Shown here one piece after another: positions 1 through 10,964 of a stretch of 64,000 bases of DNA (position 1 is the first letter of the stretch; each line of letters begins with the position of its first letter). The stretch lies in contig JAFKAC010000060.1 in the NCBI GenBank assembly GCA_025766275.1, positions 124,001 through 188,000 on the forward strand, read 5' to 3'. Source of the stretch: Lactarius indigo. Its lineage: Eukaryota; Basidiomycota; Agaricomycetes; Russulales; Russulaceae. The notes beneath the pieces are model-generated. The model was given only the letters and a program-made list of their open reading frames with translations, ran no database searches and was not told the DNA's origin. Made by a program: the position numbers and the translations under genes.

Positions 1-345
1 GTCTTGTGCAAAATCCGATGTAATTCACCCCGGAAAGCGTGTTTGTCGCATAAACTTAGACTTGGGCGGATCCAACAGTTTTCAACGACACGATTGGTGG
101 TGCTTCTATTGGCGGCAAGTCGCGGCCTACGTCTATTCTTTTTCTGTAACGTGCTCGTTGCCTTGATTGTTTCATCAGAGGCGCCCAGCCCAGTGCTCAC
201 GTAAATAACGTAAAATAGGCTGTCACTGACACCGATGCATATACTAGCATGCACTGGTGTACTTTCTATATAATTCGTACTCATTCTTGCTTGAAGATTG
301 GAATCCCAGTCACTTAACACTTTCTGCATACTCCTCTCCATCACC
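1..345. other. Left-edge upstream region, no gene seen
   Basis: No convincing coding exon is visible. The stretch directly before the first Rab-like start codon is presumably its promoter and 5' leader. A TATA-like run (ctatataatt) lies near 267, about 80 bases upstream of the ATG. This is a positional inference only. Confidence 0.35.
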
Positions 346-1196
346 ATGCCGCCCACGCGTACATATACACTCAACGATTCGGCGATGTCAGTCAACATCA
401 AGTTGTTGATACTTGGAATAGAATCTGTGGGGAAGAGCAGTTTGTTGCTTCGCTTCACAGACCAGCAATGGCTTCCCGAAGGAGAGATGCAACCGACGAT
501 CGGTGTGGACACTTTGGTATTTTCCATAAATCGTGGTCGAGTGACTCGTGCTCATACATTCTACAGGAGCACAAGTTAGATGTTAAGGGGAAGAGGGTGA
601 ATCTCAATATCTGGGTACGTAGATCGCCTGTGCCAAAGGCTTTGTGATGCGGCGTACTTACTGTGCGCCGGTTCTAGGACACTGCTGGCGATGAGCGTCT
701 CCGTGCTATCACCTCATCCTACTATCGCGGTACACAAGGGATAATACTTGGTGCGTAGCTTGACGAAAACTTTTACACGCAGCTTACAAGGCCGATGACA
801 CTCCACCAAGTGTATGATGTGACGAGTCGCAAAACCTTTGATGCTATAGCATGGTGGTTTTCGGAGCGTAGCAAGTATGCTCCCGAACCGGTCGTGAAGA
901 TGATTGTAGGGAACAAGTCTGACAAGGTGACGGCCTCCTAGAAATCCTGAATTTCGCCATGACTGACTAGTACTGACTGCTCATAGTCCCACATGCGAGA
1001 AGTCTCTACAGCAGAAGGCGCGGCCTTCGCTGCTCAAAACAAATGTCTGTTCATCGAGTCGTCTGCTAAGACTGCTGTTGGCGTACGCGAGACATTCCGC
1101 AAGGTGCTAGAACGCATCATAGATGTCCCAGAGCTTTGTTCCACGCCAAAGCTGAGCTTCAAAGCACCAAATGACCTAGCAAACATTCTCAAGTAG
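346..1196 (+). CDS. Rab18-like small GTPase paralogue 1 (divergent)
   Basis: Five exons are inferred: 346-516, 567-614, 678-750, 811-926 and 987-1196, giving about 205 aa. The introns fall at the same codon positions and phases as in the four related genes downstream. Visible motifs are a P-loop GIESVGKSS, switch I PTIGVD, the switch II stretch DTAGDERL, GNKSDK (G4) and SSAKT (G5). In Rab GTPases the residue after DTAG is a catalytic Gln; here it is Asp (about residue 78). The C-terminus ends LANILK with no cysteine, so the usual Rab geranylgeranylation site is missing. By family it should bind GTP and act in membrane or lipid-droplet traffic like Rab18, but the changes suggest slow hydrolysis and a soluble protein. 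That is inference. A missed 3' exon is the main alternative for the absent cysteine. Confidence 0.8.
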
Positions 1197-1710
1197 GAGC
1201 GCAAACGAAGGGCCGTTTATCATACAATGTATTATATAATTTGTACATATATCTCCGGTTATAATCTCATAATCCCAAGCCATTCTTGCTGAAACACAGC
1301 TCAGCTTTCATCAGCAGATTCCTTGGGCGCTGGGACCAGCGGAAGGAACATACAACACGATCAGCTGGAACATTGTCGCAGTCAGTCCGACGAATCCGGA
1401 TCTGTTCACGTCCCCGGAGCTACACTACGGCTTCCATACGTATATGCGAAATTGGTACTGTAAGAGTTGCAGTACAGTAATAGTAAACGCAAGCGGTCTC
1501 GTTGCCTTCCAACAAAAAGAAAACATAAGGGGTCGCCCAGGGTTTCTGCAAGTACACCTCCAAAAGTTTAGTAGACAGGGAGATGGCGTGGCTTACAAGA
1601 CGAAACTGACGTTCTGCTTCCGCTCCCCTGTGTATCGTGCACACAATATCAACTACCTTTGCTGATGGGTCGTTTTTGGACACATTTCCTTACTCCCTCC
1701 CCCCTCGTAT
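1197..1710. other. Intergenic, Rab1 to fungalysin relic
   Basis: No coding exon recognised. The tail has a pyrimidine-rich tract (ccttactccctcccccctcg, about 1686-1705) directly before the ATG of the fungalysin relic. It resembles the leader before the intact fungalysin at 6312, so part of this stretch was probably duplicated with that gene. Confidence 0.3.
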
Positions 1711-2700
1711 ATGCGCTTACCCTCAACGATGTCTCTGACCCTCGTCGGCCTAGCGAGCTCCGCTTTAGCTACAGTGTTCAACCCACATTCTTCGACCCAC
1801 ATCGCAAGACCCGACAACGACCTTGCCTTGCGCAATGACTCTTACACTCATATAGTCACCGGTATCGTCCAGGTCTACTTCCGCCGGGCAATGAGCCGCC
1901 GATGATGGCATTAACGTTAGTGTAAAGGACGGTACCGTCATCTCCGACGGTCTCGGTAAGCTTTGAAACTCGTACCTATCTCCGCCTCGGCGGCGGTTTA
2001 TACGACTACCCCGGGCCCAGTTTTACTGCGGTCGTGTGCCAGACGCCATCCTCAAGGGCGAGCTCATCATTACTAGACCCCATACCGCGTCTTGCAAGAC
2101 CAGCTATTCCACCGTTTGGTTTTGCTCCAGGACCAAGACTCCACCGCCAATCCCACCATGTCTGGAGCATAACCCATTGGCACGGACGGGAAACTTGGGT
2201 ATATGCAGTACAGAACTGCGAGCATGTCCCTACTCCGTACGAGCTTGCCAAGAGGGGATTTGGCAAACCCACAGATATCTCTGACCCGCGCAAAGCTCTT
2301 CTCTAGTTCGTCATCACTGCTACACCGAGCGATTCTTGTGATAGACACCCTCAACAATTACGATCAGATTATCGCGGGCATGACTTCCTGGTCCGAGTAC
2401 CATCCCGATGACAATGAGCATCTCGCCCAGATAACGTACCCGACACTTCTCTAGTCAAGGCAGAACTTGAGTACTAGTACGTGACCGTCACTGCTGACAG
2501 CAATAAGGCCTCGTTTATCGAGGGTTGGGAAGTAAGTGCACTCGACTTGTACTTTCACGAGCCTCTGATTTGTTTGCGGTTTCAGGTTGTGGTGCATAAG
2601 AACTGGTATGACATAGTTTCTCACGCGACGCTCCTCGTCGGATCCCTCTGTCTCCAACATGGCGTGCAATCCACTCCCTTGTGGCTTTGGAATCCACCGA
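1711..2700 (+). pseudogene. Decayed fungalysin (M36) prodomain copy
   Basis: This is a broken copy of the 5' half of the intact fungalysin at 6312-9136. The start reads MRLPSTMSLTLVGLASS against [17 protein letters not shown] in the intact gene. Later blocks also match: VYFR after the propeptide start, CEHVPTPYELAKRGFGK against [27 protein letters not shown], and a degraded NWY block near 2605. The matches lie in different frames and are interrupted by stops, for example shortly after VYFRRAMSRR and after the SDPRKALL block. No HExxH zinc site follows, so the catalytic domain is missing. It lies 3' of Rab paralogue 1, whereas the intact fungalysin lies 5' of Rab copy 2. Confidence 0.8.
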
Positions 2701-4363
2701 ACGCCCCGATCTGTGGAACTGTTTTTTCCGCTTATTCCCGTGGGTCAGCAAATTACCTGCAGACATAGGTTAATTGGGGGTTGGGGTGATGTACTAGAAA
2801 TTGAGTGCTGATATTCAGCAATTTACAAGACTTAACGTTCACAAGGTATATTGATATTGAGGTGTAAAAGACAAATACAGAAATGAACTCGCTCCCTCCC
2901 AGGAGCCGCCAGTCGCTCTGGCTCCCAAAGCCTTCGAGGTCACCAAGTACCCAAACGTCGCGACGCTTCCATTATAGGCTTAGACAAGTCGAAGGTTCTG
3001 GATTCTGGGTATGATAGATAGGACGCGACGTGTTGGGATGCATTGACCGTATGCGAGGAGGTGGGCGCCAGCCAAGGCATGATAGGGGTGACCATGTGGT
3101 ATTGTAATAGGATGCAGGCCGTGTCTCAGATGAAAAGTTTGAGTAAGGCCATTTAGACGACGTATGCAGGGTCGTTATCCTGATGGCATCAGACTTGCGT
3201 AATATGATATCACCAGAAGAGGGAATACCCAGCTAACCTGTCGATATCCATTCGTCAAGGGAAGGTGGGGGTTTGTATCCATCGCGCGTTCACAAGACTG
3301 TTTTAAGCGAATCTCATAAAGCTTATAGCCTGAAGGTAACACGACACATGGCTGGAAGTGAAGGAGCAGGCGCACCTGGTGACGAGACGGACGGATCAAA
3401 TGGACGCTGGTTGCCACCGCACCTCCGAGTCACAGATGAGAGAGAGATTCAAGTAAAGGCGGTGTCAAGTGCCCGCGATCGCCATTGTGCCATATCTCCC
3501 AATCATAGCATCGAACTTGCGCAATACTGTATCCTATCACGGGAAGAAATGGGGAGCCAATTTTGTCTGCCAATGTCGACATCTGCTTTCCCTTGATGAT
3601 TCATATCAGTGGCATCATGATGTCTGACCTACTTTATGCAGACCCCATGACGTTTCAATTCGGGGGGTCTACGGTCATTCCTCTGGCCGTTTCTATATCT
3701 GATTCCCAATGTGTGCGTACTGATATTCTGGAAGAGATGGAAGTCATATTCGATCAGCACCGATGGGCGGCATGGATGTCGAGGAAATCACACCAGGGAC
3801 CAGGGAGAGCTTGCCCGTCATGGATTGGACATTGGTCACACGACCATCAGACGATCGCGCTCGCGACATCAGTGCATCAGTGCATCAGTGCATCAGTCCG
3901 TGCACTGGCGTCACGCGCCTCTCGGATGGCCTGTTCGTCGTATCCTGATTTCCGCCCTTGGATTTCGCTCTGATTCATGCCTGTGTCAGCGATGTCTTTC
4001 TGTAGACGTGATACTCACAATCTCCCACTGCGAGATCCGCAGCTCTTAGGCTTGTGTTTTTGAGGAGAAAACTTCTGATGACGCGTCGCCAAATCAAAAC
4101 GCGTAGATTGTTACTGTAGTACCTTCCTTCAAAGGTTGAGGTGACTCAGCTCACTGCTATCTCCATGGAAATAGTTGACTAATGGATTATGATGACCAGA
4201 CATGCTACTAAACAAAAAGAGAGCCAAAGGAGAGGGAGTGAGCCGAGAATACCGACGTGCACACAGAGAAGGGAGAAACACATAAATACAAACGTAGTAT
4301 TATATCTACTATACTTATATACAGGATCAATCACAGTTCGCGTCGCTGGCCCAGGTCCCCGCA
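2701..4363. other. Gene-poor stretch with short tandem repeat
   Basis: Several short open frames exist (for example plus-strand 3563-3973), but none is recognisable or supported by splice structure. A tandem run of an 8-base unit (TCAGTGCA, about 3.5 copies) sits at 3869-3897. Part of this stretch may be decayed 3' sequence of the fungalysin relic, but I cannot align it. Confidence 0.3.
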
Positions 4364-5728
4364 TTACCGGATATCACGCTCCTGGCGCGTTGGAGTCGGT
4401 GGGAAGACGAACGAGCCGTTGCCAATTGGGCTCCAGCCGTCCTCGACGCGGTCGTCGGCACGTATCAGGCTTGCGATACTCGCCGTGTGCTTGTGGCTCC
4501 GGCGGGCCTGTTTTGCGGCGGGTCCGATGAGTGGCATCGCCGAAGTCGGGGTCCTGCCCGCATCAGGCACCATTCCGGGCGAGCGGTATGCGATGCCCGT
4601 TTCCTCTTCGTCACTTGCCGCGTCGCTCGACAGTTCGTACGACAGTCCGTCACCGTCCGGGTGAGGCTCCTCGATGTCGTAGATTTCGTATTTTGAGCGC
4701 CCGTTGGCAAGGGCGGTGCCGTTAGCGAGTGCACCGGTGGGGGAGGCAGTCGCGAGGGGCCCCTTGAGGTCATCAGGGAGGAAAAAATAGAAGAAGGCGA
4801 TGGCGAGGCAGGAGCCACCGACGACATCGATGAGGTAATGGTGAGTGAGGTACATCGTGGCCCAGTACAACACGGCGGCGTAGCCCCATGCATATTTTGC
4901 GACCTGGGGGAAGAAGTGGGAAAGGAAGAGGGCCTCCATCGTCGCGCAGGCCGAGTGGAGTGAGGGGAAGGCGCCAAAGACGACAGGTGAGTTGCTGAAG
5001 GTCACGGTGTAACCGTGGCTGTGCAAGAGGTTGTCGATACGCAGAAGTCCGCCAGGGGAGCCCTTCATGGAGTATTCGGCAGGGGTGAGCCCAAAGATGA
5101 CTTCATACCATGGTGCGGCGCACGGGAAGATAATTTGCGTCACTACTCCAACGAAGTTCATCCAACCGAAGGCACGCCCCCAGAGGTGGAGAGCCGGTTT
5201 TGGCCGGAATAGCCACAAGAGTATGGCAACGATGAAAGGGATGGTAAAATGGCCAACGCCATAAGGCAACCAGGCAATGACATCAAGAATGGGGTGCGTG
5301 TAGCGAGTCAAGAGATCCGAAATATTGGCCCCAAAAAGGACGGACTCAAGTGTAGGAAGCACGGACACAGATATTTTAGGTCTGTGATTGTTGGGGATGA
5401 ATTGGGAAGAATAAAAGGTAATGAGATACGTCGTAACAGGCAACGCAGGTAGGAAGAACTGGGAAGTGAATGGAACAAGGAGCAGGCCGATGTGGAGTAT
5501 GGGGATGACGAGTTTGATGGGAAAGCCCGGGACTCGCATAATCACGAGCCAGAAGACCGAATTGACGATGTGGATGAGGTAGACGAGGTCGGATAAGACA
5601 AAGGAGTGTTTTTGTAACCGTCGGAGTGTGTCCCGAGGATTCATGGACTTGTCCATGCGTCCGACTGCGGCTAGAAGCGCAGCGTAAAAACGGTTACCGG
5701 TGAAACCAAGGCTTGGTCTGTGAGGCAT
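4364..5728 (-). CDS. AUR1: Inositol phosphorylceramide synthase, catalytic subunit (Aur1-type)
   Basis: One uninterrupted frame of 454 aa. The enzyme transfers phosphoinositol from phosphatidylinositol to ceramide in the Golgi and is an essential fungal sphingolipid step; in yeast it is the target of aureobasidin A. The protein has several hydrophobic helices and the PAP2-like motifs of this family: FGAFPSLHSACATMEAL (about 251-267) and THHYLIDVVGG (about 295-305), with His258, His297 and Asp301 in the expected places. The Aur1-specific stretches AWLPYGVGHF, APWYE and GSPGGLLRID are also present. The C-terminal 120 residues are polar and probably a disordered cytosolic tail. It is divergently oriented from the fungalysin gene, with 583 bases between the two starts. 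No defect is visible. The family call is strong. Confidence 0.95.
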   Translation of the reverse strand: MPHRPSLGFTGNRFYAALLAAVGRMDKSMNPRDTLRRLQKHSFVLSDLVYLIHIVNSVFWLVIMRVPGFPIKLVIPILHIGLLLVPFTSQFFLPALPVTTYLITFYSSQFIPNNHRPKISVSVLPTLESVLFGANISDLLTRYTHPILDVIAWLPYGVGHFTIPFIVAILLWLFRPKPALHLWGRAFGWMNFVGVVTQIIFPCAAPWYEVIFGLTPAEYSMKGSPGGLLRIDNLLHSHGYTVTFSNSPVVFGAFPSLHSACATMEALFLSHFFPQVAKYAWGYAAVLYWATMYLTHHYLIDVVGGSCLAIAFFYFFLPDDLKGPLATASPTGALANGTALANGRSKYEIYDIEEPHPDGDGLSYELSSDAASDEEETGIAYRSPGMVPDAGRTPTSAMPLIGPAAKQARRSHKHTASIASLIRADDRVEDGWSPIGNGSFVFPPTPTRQERDIR

Positions 5729-6311
5729 AGCGAATGCGCTGGCGGGTGAGGGAGGCTAATGTATGTCGTCTTGTGCGACAGAAGTTGTGTTTCCGTTTAC
5801 TTGAAAAGGTCCAGGACACTGGTGAGAAAATAGAGTGACGGTCTGCAACGGAGGTTGAGAGAGGAAAAAGGAAAGCAACGGATTACGCACGTGAGAAAGC
5901 GACTGCGAAATGACTGATGGGCGCTGAGTACTGAGTGTCGGTCAGTCGATTCTGATTTGGCAGAAGTGGAGTTCTCTGCGAAAGAAAGGTATCAAGAAGT
6001 TAGATGATGATATTATGACAAAGGTCAGGCGACAAACATCTGATAAGAATATTCTGGTGGCACGACGTGGTATCTCGTGAAAGAGATACAGCAGATAACG
6101 AGAGGAAGATACTAAAAGGACACTCACCAGCGGGTCTTGCTGCCGGGTGGAGGCGGTCTATCGTGGGAACCAACCGTGGGAAATTATCGGTAGGCTGGGC
6201 CGGATAAGTACCGCTCCGTTGGGTTGCTGTGTTGCTATCTCCCTTGTCCTTGTCTATATCAACCCCCTTCGCTGGCGGGTTGTTATCGACAGTCCTTTCC
6301 CCCGTATCTAT
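5729..6311. promoter_or_regulatory. Shared divergent upstream region, AUR1 / fungalysin
   Basis: 583 bases separate the AUR1 start (minus) from the fungalysin start (plus), so both promoters must lie here. A pyrimidine-rich stretch with a TATA-like sequence (tctatatcaac, about 6252-6262) precedes the fungalysin ATG by about 55 bases. No exon is recognised. The element assignment is positional only. Confidence 0.35.
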
Positions 6312-9136
6312 ATGCGCTTAACTTCAACGACTTCTCTGGCCCTTGTTGGCCTAGCGGGCTCTGCCTTGGCTCATGGGGTCCCTACGTCACGTCGCAAGAC
6401 AATGGGATTTGGTCCCGTGCACCCCCATGCCAAGTTCCACACCAGTCCTGCCTCCTTCGCAAAGGCATCTGTCTTCACCTCTGATCCGTATGAGATCGCC
6501 AGGAGCTTTGTAACAGAACTCCTTCAAGACCAGCTCTCTGAAGACAACGAATTTGCCTTGCGCAAGGACTCTTACACTGATAGTGCCACCGGTGTTACCC
6601 ACGTCTACTTTCGCCAGATGGTGAATGGCCTCGAGGTTGCGGACGGCGACATAAGTGTCAATGTAAAGGGTGGCACCGTCATCTCCTACGGTGACTCGGT
6701 GAGACTCATCAATCTCAAATTGAATGGCGCTTACATCACCCTAGTTCTACCGGGGCTATGCGCCAGGCGTCACCCTCATGGACGAGCCAACCACCCTCGG
6801 CCCCCATGCCGAATTCTGCGACCTTTTACAAGAGCAGCTAGCTGAGCGCTTGGCCTTATTCCAACAACACTCTGCCGTCGCCAATCAGGTCACCATGTCT
6901 GGAGCGCAGCTCATGGACGAGCCACTTGAGCGCATTCAGCGCCTTTTCCGCTGGAATTGCGACCACCTTCGCACTCCTCACGAACTCGTCGAGAGGGGAT
7001 TTGGCAAGACCTCGGATATCTTTGATCCGCGCAGCGCTCTTCTCCAATTCATGATCGCTGCTACGCCAAACGACGCTGTTGTCGCAAACATTCTCAACAA
7101 TCACGATCAGATTATCGCTGGCATGACTTCCTGGTTCGAGCCTCAGCTCGTTGGCGATAATAATGCCGTTCTTGTCGAGATGATCAACAATGTACCCGAT
7201 ACCGTCTCTCCAGTCAAGGCCAAGCCTGTGTACATCCAGCTTCCCGACGGTGACAAGACGATGCTCATCCAAGCTTGGCGGGTGAGCGACTTGATTTGAC
7301 GCTGTCACATACTCCTAAATTCTTTGCAGTTCGAGGTTGAGATGCAGGATAACTGGTATGAGGCTGTCATTTCACACCAAGTTCCCCATCGCATCCTCTC
7401 TGTTGTCGACTGGGCATCGGATGCACCCATCCCCTCGGAACCCAAACAGCGCCAACCTGCAACATACAATGTGTTCCCGTTCGGCATTAACGATCCGTCT
7501 GAAGGTGGCCGGACCTTGGCTCAAGAGAATTTCGACCCTTTGGCTAGTCCTTTAGGCTGGCACGTTATCCCCGTTGCCAATGACCCGCTTTCGTCCAACC
7601 TGAAGAAGAAGGGCCGATACTCTAACTACACTACCACGTTCGGCAACAACGTACGAAACTTCCTCTTTATCGTTCTGTGATGGTTCTGATTCTTTGACAG
7701 GTGTTCGCTCACGAGAACTGGGAGGGCCAGAATGGCTGGTTGCACAATTATAGACCGGATGGTGGCGATAAGTTGATATTCAACTATCCTTACGATCCCA
7801 AGATCACGGACAAGTCGGACTCGCTGGACGAGGCGAAGAAGTATATCAATGTGACTATCACGCAGCTATTCTACACGTCTAATCTAGTCCACGATCTATA
7901 CTACCGGTATTTCCCTCTTTATTCTATCTCTCAAGTGATCTAACCGTCCTTGTGTTGTCCAGTTACGGTTTTGACGAGGTCGCAGGAAACTTCCAACAAG
8001 ACAACTTCGGGCGCGGGGGCGAGGAGGGTGATGCCGTTATCGCGAATGCCCAGGACGGTTCTGGGTTTAACAACGCGAACTTCATGACCCCTCCAGACGG
8101 ACAGAATGGTCGATGCAGGATGTACTTGTGGAATACTGCAAACCCATACCGCGACGGCGATCTTGAAGCTGGCATCGTCATTCACGAATTGTCTCATGGC
8201 CTTAGCATCCGTTTGACTGGCGGCCCTGCAAACTCCGGATGCCTCGGATGGGGTGAAAGTGGTGGAATGGGAGAGGGATGGGGAGGTAAATGCATCGTGA
8301 TGCAACACAGAGACTTGTGCTGACGTCACTTGCTAGATTTCCTTGCCACCATGATCCGCAGCAAGGCTCTTTACTCCGACTATCCTATGGGAGCTTGGGC
8401 CGCCAATCAAGCCGGTGGCATTCGGAACTACCCCTACTCTCTGGTACGATTCCCGCCTATAACCTTCATACATCCGGTTTTAACGGCTGTGCAGAACGAT
8501 TCGGTCAATCCATCCACGTACAAGACCCTCGATAAGCCCCAGTACTGGGGGGTTCACGCGATTGGCGAGGTCTGGGCAGAGATACTCTGGGTTGTTGCCC
8601 AGCGACTGATTACGAAGCACGGCTTCATCGAGTCTCTCTTCCCTCCGCTTCCTCTCGAAGATGGCACAATTCCTCTCGGTGACTTTTACCGCGTACCCGA
8701 GTCCACCGCGACGGGCGTACCAAGGCCACTCGTCCCGAAGCACGGAAATTCACTTATCGTGCAGCTCGTGTTGAACGGCATGAAGTTGCAGCAGTGTCGT
8801 CCTAGCTTCTTTGATGCGCGCGATGCGATCATCCAGGCGGATCAAGTCCTCACAGGGGGAGAGAACTTCTGCGATTTGTGGCTGGGCTTTGCAGAGAAGG
8901 GACTGGGTGTTGACGCTGCAGTTCAGGGACGCACGCCTTGGGGAGGAGGGGTTCGCACCGATGTGGGTACAGACCATGGCTTGCTCCTGCGTTTGTTGAC
9001 ATTTTTTCAGGGTTTCAACGTCCCAGCTGTATGTCGCAGCGAGGACACACCAGAGCCATCCCCATACCCAGAACCGGAGCCGGATGAGCCTAGTGACGGT
9101 GAGCCGGACGATGACTGGCCCTGGTCACGTATCTAG
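6312..9136 (+). CDS. Fungalysin, secreted M36 metalloprotease
   Basis: Eight exons are inferred: 6312-6698, 6745-7281, 7330-7650, 7701-7906, 7963-8285, 8337-8443, 8495-8962 and 9011-9136, giving about 824 aa. The product is an extracellular zinc endopeptidase made with a cleaved propeptide. A signal peptide ([20 protein letters not shown]) is followed by a fungalysin/thermolysin propeptide with [12 protein letters not shown]. The mature domain has [19 protein letters not shown] and GNFQQDNFG. The zinc site is HELSH (about 558-562), and the third zinc ligand is probably the Glu in GMGEGW (about 588). The C-terminus adds an acidic Pro/Glu/Asp-rich tail. The ATG at 6312 is chosen because it begins the signal peptide; the frame upstream lacks one. 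Two introns (8444-8494 and 8963-9010) are multiples of three without stops. A decayed partial copy lies at 1711-2700. Confidence 0.92.
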
Positions 9137-9578
9137 AAACTATGCCCTTGACACTCTATTTTTGCCTTTACGATATACCTACCATACATCGCCCTCTTTA
9201 ACTTGCGAATGTAATTGGAATTTTTTGGTCGAATATTTTGAGTGCGTCAGCGATCGGACGTATTATCACGGGCGGGTGCCGGCCCTTCCCCTCGCCGCCA
9301 GGGTTAACTTATTATAAACGTCTTGGGCCCCGTGGAGGCCGTGAGTTCCACACCGAGCCAGGTGTCTCTTTTCCCACTTCCACACGAGCCAGCCAATCGT
9401 TCTAACACTGATATCTAGTACTGATACCCTACATCACCACGCCCTTCGCCACGCGTTCGCCACACGTTCTCCTGTTCCACTCTCACCAACTGTTGCTTAA
9501 TACTACGACTCGGCACTCCTACCCCGCAACCTACCCCGCAAAATACGCACACGCTTCAAAACGTCCCGCACAAGGACA
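9137..9578. other. Intergenic, fungalysin to canonical Rab18-like gene
   Basis: No exon recognised. The 3' half is C-rich (runs such as cctaccccgc) and is presumably the promoter and leader of the GTPase gene starting at 9579. Confidence 0.35.
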
Positions 9579-10527
9579 ATGGCACCGACGCAAGAGCTGA
9601 TCAATGTCAAGCTCCTCCTTATCGGCAACTCGTCTGTCGGAAAGAGCAGCCTCTTACTCCGCTTCTCTGACAAGCAATGGTTGCCTGAGGACGAGGCGAG
9701 CGCGACGATCGGCGTCGATTTCAGGGTGCGTCATCTGTTCTCCTGATGTATGCCCATGGGACTGACAAACGTGCTTTTAGGTACATAAAATGGAAGTCAA
9801 GGGGCGGAAAGTCAAGATGAGCATATGGGTGCGTCCGTCCTTCTTCGGTTCTTTTCGTGCGCTTCGCTGAGGTATTCACGCTCTGGTGGTTCCCGCTTGC
9901 ATTGTTCACTCGTCGGCATCATAGGATACGGCGGGCCAAGAACGCTTCCGGACCATCACAGCGTCGTACTACCGCGGCGCACAGGGGGTCATTCTCGGTC
10001 CGTCATGCTCCTCGTCTCCACAAACTCCACTCACGGAACAGTGTGATGAACAGTATACGACGTGTCGAATCGCGAGTCGTTCGAGGCGCTTCCGCGATGG
10101 CTCGAGGAACTCGAGAACTACGTCCCGCCGGAAGTCGTCAAGATCGTCGTCGGCAACAAGCTCGACAAGGTGCGGGCTCCCTCTCGCCATACTACCTTTC
10201 CTTCCACCCGCTGACTGCACGCGGTGCGCACAGGAGTACTCTCGGCAAGTGCCAACGACAGAGGGCGCGTCATTCGCCCAGCGCACGGGGTGCCTGTTCG
10301 TCGAGGCGTCTGCCAAGACGGCGGTGGGCGTGACCGAGGCGTTCAGCGACGTCGTCGCGCGCATCATCGACACGCCCGCGCTGTGGGGCGACGAGAAGCC
10401 CAGGGCGGCCGCCGCGGCGTCCAGGGCCCGGGCGGCGGCGTCTCGCGCGCCTGAGAGTATGCCGGGTAATATCGACCTGTCACAAGCGCACGACGAGGAA
10501 GAGGAGGGCGGCGCGTGCGCTTGCTAG
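9579..10527 (+). CDS. Rab18-like small GTPase, canonical copy (copy 2)
   Basis: Five exons are inferred: 9579-9725, 9781-9828, 9925-9997, 10054-10169 and 10234-10527, giving about 225 aa. All motifs of an active Rab are present: P-loop GNSSVGKSS (16-24), switch [15 protein letters not shown] with the catalytic Gln (residue 70), GNKLDK and EASAKT. The block IIDTPALW resembles the IIQTPGLW block of animal Rab18, and [14 protein letters not shown] is typical of Rabs. The C-terminus ends GGACAC, a CXC-type double-cysteine end expected to be geranylgeranylated. Rab18 acts at the ER and lipid droplets. The last exon is markedly GC-rich compared with the paralogues. This is probably the ancestral, functional member of the cluster. 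The Rab18 subfamily call rests on these motif matches and would be settled by a phylogeny. Confidence 0.9.
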
Positions 10528-10964
10528 CTGAACTGCAAGTTCGTGTTTTCTCTCCTCAGAGGGCCGTGTACAACGCCGCCTGGAACGCTTATCATTCACG
10601 CTACGAACTCCACGTTGTCTTGTATCCCTCTCCCCAAATGAGATATTGCATTGTTATTTACACCGCGAGTATTGTTAACCTACTACAGAATAAATCGAGT
10701 CGCCCAACTACGTTGCCCTCTGGGGACGCGTTTTATATGGCGCCGCCGCCAACATCTCTGTTTATCCACACGCAGTTGTCCAAGCTGTGTTCCACCGTCA
10801 CAATAGGTGGGATTCGAGTGTCTGAGCTTTGATTAATGACGCCCCCCTGGGGCTGTTGGGAGAGGATCTTGACATGTGATTTCGCATCTTCCTTATGGGG
10901 AAGTTAGGTGGACCTCATGAAGGTTATTCGCCACCATCTACAATCAATTAGTATACCGTCCGAA
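10528..10964. other. Intergenic, Rab copy 2 to Mug135-like gene
   Basis: Nothing gene-like seen beyond 3' UTR and promoter sequence. Confidence 0.3.

Noticed and set aside
3563..3973. Open plus-strand frame of 136 codons
   Set aside because: No recognised motif, no splice partners, and it overlaps other frames and a short tandem repeat; insufficient to call a gene.
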